Positions 56,347 through 64,000 of a stretch of DNA of 64,000 nt are shown piece after piece. This DNA is from Paraspadella gotoi (Eukaryota > Chaetognatha). How positions within the stretch are numbered: position 1 is the first letter of the stretch; each line of letters begins with the position of its first letter. Under the pieces are notes generated by a model. That model did no database searches. It was not told where the DNA came from and saw only the letters and a list, made by a program, of their open reading frames with translations. The position numbers were made by a program, and so were the translations under genes. Location: positions 45,437 to 109,436 of the forward strand of contig CM119268.1 in NCBI GenBank assembly GCA_051294375.1, given 5' to 3'.

Positions 56347-57035
56347 NNNNNNNNNNNNNNNNNNNNNNNNNNNNNNNNNNNNNNNNNNNNNNNNNNNNNN
56401 NNNNNNNNNNNNNNNNNNNNNNNNNNNNNNNNNNNNNNNNNNNNNNNNNNNNNNNNNNNNNNNNNNNNNNNNNNNNNNNNNNNNNNNNNNNNNNNNNNNN
56501 NNNNNNNNNNNNNNNNNNNNNNNNNNNNNNNNNNNNNNNNNNNNNNNNNNNNNNNNNNNNNNNNNNNNNNNNNNNNNNNNNNNNNNNNNNNNNNNNNNNN
56601 NNNNNNNNNNNNNNNNNNNNNNNNNNNNNNNNNNNNNNNNNNNNNNNNNNNNNNNNNNNNNNNNNNNNNNNNNNNNNNNNNNNNNNNNNNNNNNNNNNNN
56701 NNNNNNNNNNNNNNNNNNNNNNNNNNNNNNNNNNNNNNNNNNNNNNNNNNNNNNNNNNNNNNNNNNNNNNNNNNNNNNNNNNNNNNNNNNNNNNNNNNNN
56801 NNNNNNNNNNNNNNNNNNNNNNNNNNNNNNNNNNNNNNNNNNNNNNNNNNNNNNNNNNNNNNNNNNNNNNNNNNNNNNNNNNNNNNNNNNNNNNNNNNNN
56901 NNNNNNNNNNNNNNNNNNNNNNNNNNNNNNNNNNNNNNNNNNNNNNNNNNNNNNNNNNNNNNNNNNNNNNNNNNNNNNNNNNNNNNNNNNNNNNNNNNNN
57001 NNNNNNNNNNNNNNNNNNNNNNNNNNNNNNNNNNN
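56347..57035. other. Assembly gap (689 N)
   Basis: Largest gap in the window, with (AG)n on its left edge. Confidence 0.97.
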
Positions 57036-57114
57036 TGCCAGTGAATGATTCAAAGGTTGAAAGACCGAAAGAGATGTAACCTTTTCCCCCGACGGGAGAA
57101 AGAGCGAGAGAAAC

Positions 57115-57147
<33 letters not shown>

Positions 57148-57164
57148 TAGACAGAGAGAGAGAG

Positions 57165-57311
57165 AGAGACAGAGAGATAGAGGAAGAGAGAATTGGTTTC
57201 CTTGAGAAAAGGAACTAAGAATTTGATTGGAAAATATGAACTCGTATGAAGTGAATTAGGAAAGAATCTCTCGCCGCCTTTTCCATTTTATAGTCTCATC
57301 CTCTACAGGTC

Positions 57312-57344
<33 letters not shown>
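57165..57344. repeat. Local duplication, first copy
   Basis: Sequence from GAGACAGAGAGATAGAGGAA to the CT tract. Repeated at 57370-57560 with extra bases, on the other side of a 25-N joint. Confidence 0.85.
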
Positions 57345-57369
57345 NNNNNNNNNNNNNNNNNNNNNNNNN

Positions 57370-57588
57370 AGAGATGAGACAGAGAGATAGAGAAAGAGGA
57401 GAATTGGGGTTTCCCTTGAGAAAAGGATACAGAACTCTAAGGGAGAATTTGATTGGAGAAGGAAAATATGAACTGCGTATGAAGGAAGTGAATTAGGGGA
57501 AAACAAGAATCTCTCGCGCCCCCTTTTCCATTTTTAGTCTTCATCCTCTACAGGTCCTCTTTTCTCGTGCTCTCTCTCTCCGCTCTCT

Positions 57589-57625
<37 letters not shown>
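57370..57625. repeat. Local duplication, second copy
   Basis: Twin of 57165-57344 with several short insertions, followed by a CT tract. Confidence 0.85.
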
Positions 57626-57948
57626 ATTTTTCTTACACTTTCTCTTATTTCCATCGCTAATTCTCTATTTCTTTCTTTATTTCTCTCAATGTCAGCCTCT
57701 CTCTCTTTCTAACCCTAACATTGCGTTCGCTCAAAAGCCTTTCTAAATAATTTACTAACATATTTTTAAAAAATAAGCTGACGCTTCGAAACATTAATTT
57801 ATTTTAAATAATAAAACCAAAACTAACTAATTCATTTCAACAGATACAAAAAAAAATATCCCCAAAAAATCAGGAAATGAATCTAATTCTGAATTGACTT
57901 CCATAAATTTTTATTCCCCTCCATTATATTAGGGGGCGCCTTACTTTT

Positions 57949-58016
<68 letters not shown>

Positions 58017-58455
58017 TCGCATCTATATTATAATTTATTGCTTTCTCACCAGAAAAACTTTTTGCTTTTTGCCACCAAAAAATCATATTTTTTTTGGAGT
58101 CTTAATTCCTTTTTGACTAAACTAAAAGTTTGAAATGTTTAAATAGCTAAATATGTATTGTAATGCTAAGACTCCATTGAAAAACTACACAAACGTGTAT
58201 ATTTTGTTTAAAAATAGTAAGCTTTTTTGCTACATGAATGAAAAAAATTATAATGCTTGAATTATACAAACCGAGTTTTATAAATATATGAAAACTTACT
58301 GACTTAAAAAGTACAATGCTGTTTTTAGTCGGNNNNNNNNNNACTTGTTTTTATATTTCCTAAATAATGTATATTTCTATCTATTTGAATCTTCTTATAT
58401 AACAAAAACTTAACCAATCTCTTTCTCTTTCTCTCTCTCTCTCTCCCACTCTCTC

Positions 58456-58525
<70 letters not shown>

Positions 58526-58589
58526 TTTCTCATCCTCCACCAATAAATATATTGAAATGTGGATTTTCTCTGGTCTGGTCAGAGGTGAT
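57626..58589. other. AT-rich stretch with two (CT)n tracts
   Basis: CT runs at 57955-58008 and 58420-58525. 10 N at 58333-58342. No gene. Confidence 0.65.
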
Positions 58590-58788
58590 ATGGCATTCAG
58601 CCGTCGGGTGGCGGCGGCGACGGCGAGGGCCGGCGGCGGCGCCCGCTAGGGGATTTAATAAGAAGTTCCGAGGAAAGGCGCATCACCCTAAGAAGAGAGA
58701 AAAAAAACAAAAAAAGGAAAAAAAAGAGGAGAGAAAAGAAGAGCGAGAGGATGAGGGAGAGGAAAGGAGAGAAGAGAGAGATGCGAGA

Positions 58789-58825
<37 letters not shown>
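58590..58825. repeat. (CGG)n-like patch and GA-rich tract
   Basis: GGCGGCGGCGACGGCGAGGG-type sequence at 58604-58646 is one of the few CpG-dense spots. It is followed by AAAAG/GAGAGA repeats. The frame across it is an Arg/Lys/Glu run. Confidence 0.7.
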
Positions 58826-58827
<2 letters not shown>

Positions 58828-58833
58828 ATTTAA

Positions 58834-59073
58834 TTTGATCAATATTATTTAAATCACAACCTGTTTGCTGATGACATTGGTGACATTGCCTCTGCCATCA
58901 TTAACGGCATTTCCGCTGCTATCATTGATGGCAATTCTGTTCCCATCACTTACAAAATTTATGTTGCCATCACTAATGCGTTTCCACTGCCTTCAATGAT
59001 GGAATTTCTACTGACATCAGAAATGGCATCGTTGACTGCATCTTCGATTGATTTCCTGATGTTTCCAACTTAA
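58834..59073 (+). repeat. 24-bp minisatellite with an open frame
   Basis: Eight diverged 24-base units from 58870 to 59061 of the type GCCATCATTAACGGCATTTC plus CGCT. One + frame is open from 58834 to 59073 (79 codons) and would give 8-residue hydrophobic repeats such as AIINGISA and AIIDGNSV. No ATG near its start. Either a decayed repeat-coding exon or plain minisatellite. Confidence 0.55.
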
Positions 59074-59221
59074 TCAACCGAATTTTATTAGTTTTCTTCT
59101 TTTTTTTGCCTAAAAGAAAAAGAGAAAAGAAAAAACAAATTTTGGGTGGAATTTTCTTTTCGGTCGATTTAGTTGAAGAAGAAGAATAAGTTGAAGAAGA
59201 AAAAGTCAACTTAGTTTTTGG

Positions 59222-59240
59222 ATATATATATATATATATT
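59222..59240. repeat. (TA)n run
   Basis: About nine TA units before an R3 copy. Confidence 0.9.
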
Positions 59241-59249
59241 ATATTTTGA

Positions 59250-59440
59250 AATATTATACCATTTCATTGATAAGGGAACCAGGTACATTAGATGTGAATA
59301 AACGATACAGTAAGAGAGTCTTGATTGAAAGCTTTCAGGGACTTGCTTGAAAGCTTGCTATGTCATTATCTTGTAAGAGCCACCAAAGTTTGTCCAAAGT
59401 CGGGGGCAAGATAGCTTATTTATAAAATGAATGGATAATT
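59250..59440 (+). repeat. Dispersed repeat R3
   Basis: Shares ACCATTTCATTGATAAGGGA, GAGTCTTGATTGAAAG, GGGGGCAAGATAGCTTATTT and AAATGAATGGATAATT with 55735-55980. Confidence 0.6.
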
Positions 59441-60865
59441 ATAATAATTTCAGTCATGTGCAAAAAAAGGGGCCACTTTATTCCCGCCTTTAAAAAACAC
59501 CCTATATACTTTCTTAAATTTAAAATAAAATTAATGTTTATTAAAAAAATTAAAAATTTGATGTTTTAGATGCAAATTTTTTATTGTTTAAACGAAAGAA
59601 ATTACACTTTGCCTACCAAAATTTGATATAAATTTTATAGAACTCTGGCTATCCATTTGGGAGCAATGATTTTCTTTTAATAAAGTTTTCCAGAGCAAAG
59701 TTAAATATAATAAAAATGTTTCATTCAAAACTAAACTTTTTTCTTCTATTTTTTTTCATTTCATATAATAGAATAAGAATTGAAAACAAAATTAGACAAC
59801 CGGAGGGATAGCGGAAAACTGGTTTGACTCAGATCCATAAATATTAAGTTTGAAGTTATTAAAAAATAATCTGAATGACAGGTCAATATTTCTAAAGCCT
59901 TTGAATAAAATGTGATCTTCTCTTCATATTTTGGAAGACTTAAGTTTGAAAAACCAAATCTCCTAAAACACTTAAGAGGAAGGGTCATTCACCATAACAA
60001 TGCGTAATCATTGATGTATAAGAGCTAATACATCGAGAAATACATTATAGTCATCAGTAATCACCAAAAAATAAGTTTATATTTATATATAAACATTCTG
60101 TTTTTAATATTTTTTTTTAAATCGGTAAATAACAAAATTGTCAAGTTAAATCGGTAAGCATATTTTTTAAATATTTGGTTTTTAATCTGGTTGTTAAAAA
60201 AATTCTAGATAAGAAGTTAAAATACGGTAAAGGGAAATTTATAATGGGAGAATTAAACAATTAATCTTGTTACTCTGTTGGTTTTCCAGTCATGAACAAA
60301 TTCTTCAGTTAATTAGATGGTAAAGAAATTCGAGCTACATTAAATCTACACTAAATTTTAAGAGTTGCAGCCTAAACGACTACAATAATATCGATTTAAA
60401 AATTTGATTAGAAATCTTAAAAACATTTTTAAAAATGTAATAGAAAGACATTTTAATCAATGAGTTCCAGTTAAGAATAATTCAGGGTTAAAGTTTAAAA
60501 ACGTTTCATTTTCAAGAATACAAGTTGAAATTTAAAAATGTCTCTCTATTAAATTTTTCGAATTTACTAATAAAAAATTCATAAAAAATATCAGATGGAT
60601 TTACTTTTTCGTTTGACCTGCAACTCTTCAGATAGGTTTCTTTTATTTTATATTATAATTTTTGAATTTTGGCCTATTTTGAAGTTTATTGTAATGACCC
60701 TTTTTCTTAACTGATTGTAATAAAATTTATACAAATAAATTTATTTAAAAAAAAACATATTTTTCTAAAAAAAATTTTAAAATATTCTTGTGTCCAGAAT
60801 TTAAAGTTTTTTTCCCCTTCACTCATACTATCTTTATCTCTTTAACTTTTTCATTCTCTCACTCT

Positions 60866-60868
<3 letters not shown>
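59441..60868. other. AT-rich single-copy stretch
   Basis: 1.4 kb of AT-rich, mostly repeat-free DNA. A 75-codon minus-strand frame (59761-59988) has no recognisable feature. I see no gene. Confidence 0.55.
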
Positions 60869-60928
<60 letters not shown>

Positions 60929-60992
60929 TCAATCTTTCACTCGCTTTGTCGCCTTCCCTCTCTCTCTCCCCATCTCGCTCTCTATCTCTCTT
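60869..60992. repeat. (CT)n tract
   Basis: CT runs at 60870-60925 and again at 60957-60992, ending in TTCAG. Confidence 0.9.
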
Positions 60993-60995
60993 CAG

Positions 60996-61096
60996 AAGAA
61001 CGAGCGCAAAGAGAGAACGTAGCCAACATAAGAGCGACAATAAAAATGCTGAGGCAGGATCTTCTCAAAAGCCTTTTTAACAGTGAAAACCAATGA
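60996..61096 (+). CDS. Possible terminal exon
   Basis: A pyrimidine tract ending in CTCTTCAG (to 60995) looks like a splice acceptor. From there one frame reads ERAQRENVANIRATIKMLRQ and a further 13 residues to a TGA at 61094-61096. Composition is amphipathic-helix-like and not low complexity. The protein is not recognised. There is no upstream exon in view, and any CT repeat followed by AG mimics an acceptor, so this is weak. Confidence 0.15.
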
Positions 61097-61117
61097 TATC
61101 TCTCTCTCTATCCTTCT

Positions 61118-61123
61118 CTCTTT

Positions 61124-61159
<36 letters not shown>

Positions 61160-61255
61160 TTTTTCTTTCTTTCTTTTTTTTTCTTTCTCTCTTCTCTTTC
61201 CTTCTCTCTTTGCCAACTTTATTTTCTTAATTTCTTTCTTACTTACTTCTTTTTT

Positions 61256-61322
<67 letters not shown>

Positions 61323-61335
61323 CTCTTTCTTTCTC

Positions 61336-61375
<40 letters not shown>

Positions 61376-61420
61376 TAGTTCTTTCTTTATTTCTTTCTTT
61401 CTTTCATTCTCTCACGTCTT
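61118..61420. repeat. (TTTC)n array
   Basis: TTTC/TTTCT repeats at 61120-61180 and 61250-61420 with a short interruption. The long Phe/Ser/Leu frame is the repeat. Confidence 0.95.
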
Positions 61421-61534
61421 AGCCAATTACATCCCTCCAACATACTGCGAAGGGATGTAATTGAAAAGAACGCACGGATGATCGCTTCATTCAACGCGTC
61501 TCAAGGGAGACGTCAGCAGACGTTGGACTGAAAT

Positions 61535-61607
61535 TGTCAACGACGACGATGATGACAACGCTGATGATGATGGCGATGATGATGATGACGATTATGATGG
61601 TGATGAC

Positions 61608-61640
<33 letters not shown>

Positions 61641-61773
61641 GATGATGACGATTACGATAATGATGATTACAACAAGAAAGATGATGACGACGATAATGAC
61701 GACATTAATGACGACAAAGATTACGATGATGACGACAACGAAGATGACGACAACGACAATGACAAAAAAGATT

Positions 61774-61818
<45 letters not shown>

Positions 61819-61820
61819 TT
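61535..61820 (+). repeat. GAC/GAT triplet array
   Basis: Interrupted (GAY)n with pure GAT runs at about 61609-61640 and 61774-61816. Confidence 0.95.
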
Positions 61821-61860
61821 AATACTAAAGATAAGTTACCAAGAATAATAATTTAAACGT

Positions 61861-62216
61861 TTTGCGCCGCAGTGACTGCCTTATCACGTGTATTTTGCGT
61901 GAATTGACATGACATGACGTGACATGACATGACTACATGATTACAACAACTTTCTCAGCCTGTGACAGGCACTGCATCTGAATTCCGTCTTTTATTCTTT
62001 ATAGTTTTAGGATTTCCTGAAGGCGTCGCTAGCAGTCACTTAGATTTGAAGTTTTTTCCCTTCTTACAAATGAGCAACCAATTATATGTAAGTTATGAGC
62101 ATTTTTAAGGAACAGACCGACTGAGAGAGAGACCGACAAACCGACCGTTCGACCGACCGATAGACCGACCGAAAAAGTTACTTATAGAGTAGCTTCGCGT
62201 GTACTCGTGGCGCAAA
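61861..62216 (+). mobile_element. MITE-like element M1, second full-length copy
   Basis: 356 bp. TTTGCGCCGC (61861-61870) against GTGGCGCAAA (62207-62216) as terminal inverted repeats. Subterminal (CATGA)n, the internal AATTCCGTCTTTTATTC block and (GACC)n near the right end are in the same order as 55144-55446. It has an extra ~25-base piece (GGCGTCGCTAGCAGTCAC...) that is also found in the copies at 33219 and 53294. Confidence 0.65.
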
Positions 62217-62279
62217 TAAAGAGTTGACAATGAAAAAGTTTTAAATGACAGAAAAACGTTTGTGATAAAGATGATTTTT

Positions 62280-62625
62280 AATGACATGACATGACATGAC
62301 AATTACGTGGGGCAAAATAACAAATGAATAATGACGTCTCAATGTGACGAGGATGACTAAGACAACCACGACGATGAGAAAGGTGACGAAAACGACGAAG
62401 ACAAAGATGACAACAAAAACGACGATGACAACAACAACAACGACCACGACGATGACAACAACAACAACGCCCACGACGATGACAAAGTTATCGGAGACGC
62501 CAAAATCCCCGGCCGAGGAGGCGTGGCAAGCTTCGACTCCTTACAATGCGAGGAATGAATTCTATTGAAGCAGAACCGTTAAAAACGACGACGATTATGA
62601 CGACGACGACGACGACGAAGAAAGA
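62280..62625 (+). repeat. (ATGAC)n and GAC/AAC triplet arrays
   Basis: ATGAC x4 at about 62281-62300, mixed GAC/AAC/ACA triplets at 62350-62490, and a GAC run at 62583-62622. Confidence 0.85.
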
Positions 62626-62940
62626 GGCTTCGTTGTTATTCGAGGGAGAGAAAGACGGACAAATGGACAGAGGGAGAGAATGACAAAAGGGGCGAAAGGC
62701 AAAGAGACGGACGGATCCACTGATTTTGTTGGATTTCAGAATTTGTGGTTAGAACTAAGAAGGGAGGCAGATGAGAGAGAGAGAGAGAGANNNNNNNNNN
62801 NNNNNNNNNNNNNNNCAGAAAGAGAGTGAGAGAGAGGAGGAGGAGAGAGAAGATAGACGACAAGATCATGTGCTGACATGAAGCGTACGGATCGGATTTC
62901 AACGACGGGAGGAGCCGGGTAGGACTAGATAGGAGAGCTG

Positions 62941-62976
<36 letters not shown>

Positions 62977-63007
62977 AGAGAGAGAAAGAACAGAGAGGAA
63001 GAAGAGA

Positions 63008-63053
<46 letters not shown>

Positions 63054-63094
63054 GAGAGAGTGAGAGAGAGAGAGAGAGAAGAAAGGAAAACAAG

Positions 63095-63126
<32 letters not shown>

Positions 63127-63309
63127 AGAAAGAAAGAGAGAGAGATAGAAAGAGGGAAAAAAAAAAAAAGAGAGAGAAGAGAGAGAGAGAAGAGAGAGAG
63201 GTAAAAAAAAGTTAAATTAAAAAGAAAAATTAGAAAATAGAAAAAATGGTTGAATGAGTAAAAGTAAAAAGCTTCATTTAAAAAAGTTTGATGAATATTT
63301 ATATTATAA
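62626..63309. repeat. (AG)n-rich stretch with 25-N joint
   Basis: AG-rich at 62640-62790 and 62816-63200, with N at 62791-62815 and short unique pieces (62700-62770, 62855-62935). No gene. Confidence 0.85.
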
Positions 63310-63690
63310 ATTCTTAGCAGACGATGATAGCAACGATGATAATAACGACGACGAAGAGGACGACGATGACGACGACGATTACGACGACGACGACTACGAC
63401 GACGATTATGAAGACGACGACGATTAAGACGACGACGACGATGACAACGACGACGACGATTACGACGACGACGAATACGACGACGAATGACGACGACGAT
63501 GATCGATGATTGACGGACGACGACGACGATTACGGCGACCAAGACGGATGATGATGAGATGACGACGACAACGACGACCGACGATTATGACGACGATTAC
63601 GACGACGATGACGATGATGGACGACGACGACGACGATTACGGCGACCAAGACGATGATGATGACCGATGTACCGACGACAATTACGAATG
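63310..63690 (+). repeat. GAC/GAT triplet array with an internal duplication
   Basis: (GAY)n on the + strand. GGACGACGACGACGATTACG and the following GCGACCAAGACG occur twice, about 115 bases apart (63514 and 63629). Confidence 0.9.
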
Positions 63691-64000
63691 ACCTAGTAAC
63701 TGATAGTAGTCTGTAGCAAATAAAAGTGTATGTGGATGTAAAAGGCAGTTAATCAATCCGAAAATTTATCTGATCAAGACATCCATTGGCGTGAACACTG
63801 GAACCCAGGCTAAAACGCGATTCATCTATAGCACCTGAGCCAGGACAACACACAGACTTCTAAACTTTAAAAAAGAGATGCGAATAAAAACGTTTTAAAA
63901 ATACCACCGGCAGACGACATTCCAAACAAGGAATTAAAAAACTTTTTAAAAAACAAAAGAGAAAAACGCCTTTTCCAGGATGATGTGTCGTTTAAAAAGA
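63691..64000. other. Single-copy stretch at the window edge
   Basis: Mixed sequence. A + frame is open from about 63878 to the end (roughly 41 codons, Lys/Asp/Asn-rich, e.g. PPADDIPNKELKNFLKN) and could continue outside. Too short to call a gene. Confidence 0.4.

Overview
The window looks like nuclear DNA from an invertebrate animal. It has no operon-like gene packing, and I can prove no complete protein-coding gene in it. It is dominated by simple repeats ((AG)n/(CT)n, (AAAG)n, (AGAAG)n, and GAC/GAT triplets), purine/pyrimidine minisatellites, tRNA-derived SINE-like repeats, a short inverted-repeat (MITE-like) family and one non-autonomous LTR retroelement that looks BEL/Pao-like. The exact phylum cannot be read from this sequence. 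Long open frames over the simple repeats (poly-Ser/Leu, poly-Arg/Glu, poly-Asp) are repeat artefacts.

The main organising feature is duplication. A block at 1-813 plus 1228-1697 recurs at 3590-5107. A multi-kilobase unit U occurs as three overlapping parts: U1 5880-9345, U2 10760-16732 and U3 16758-24958. A block Z at 37720-45309 recurs at 48745-53057. In most pairs one copy is clean but broken by N runs, and the other is gapless but full of one-base insertions and deletions. Runs of exactly 25 N sit at many of these joints. Much of the duplication is therefore probably an assembly effect: uncollapsed haplotypes, or raw long reads used to fill gaps. The pairs also reveal real structural variation. 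The 3.4 kb LTR element (38137-41536) is absent from the second Z copy. A 639-bp insertion flanked by a 5-bp direct repeat TATTA (16803-17446) is absent from U1.

Layout: 0-5 kb, CT/GA tracts and the first duplicated block. 5.9-25 kb, the U units, with an 88-bp purine minisatellite, a CCAAT-like repeat plus hairpin, a possible exon, SINE-like and tandem repeats, and a GC-rich island at 9346-10745 between U1 and U2. 25-29 kb, a SINE and a direct-plus-inverted duplication. 29-37 kb, minisatellites with 75-, 76- and 44-bp units, a MITE with a nested SINE, a hammerhead-ribozyme-like stem-loop (34229-34385), a second tRNA-derived SINE, and tetranucleotide arrays. 37.7-53 kb, the two Z copies with the LTR element and a telomere-like inverted minisatellite. 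53-64 kb, MITE copies, another dispersed repeat, GAC/GAT arrays and AT-rich sequence.

The observations most worth following are the hammerhead-like motif, the polymorphic LTR element with a coiled-coil gag-like frame, the 639-bp insertion with a clear target-site duplication, and a hairpin whose loop is replaced between copies while its stem is kept.
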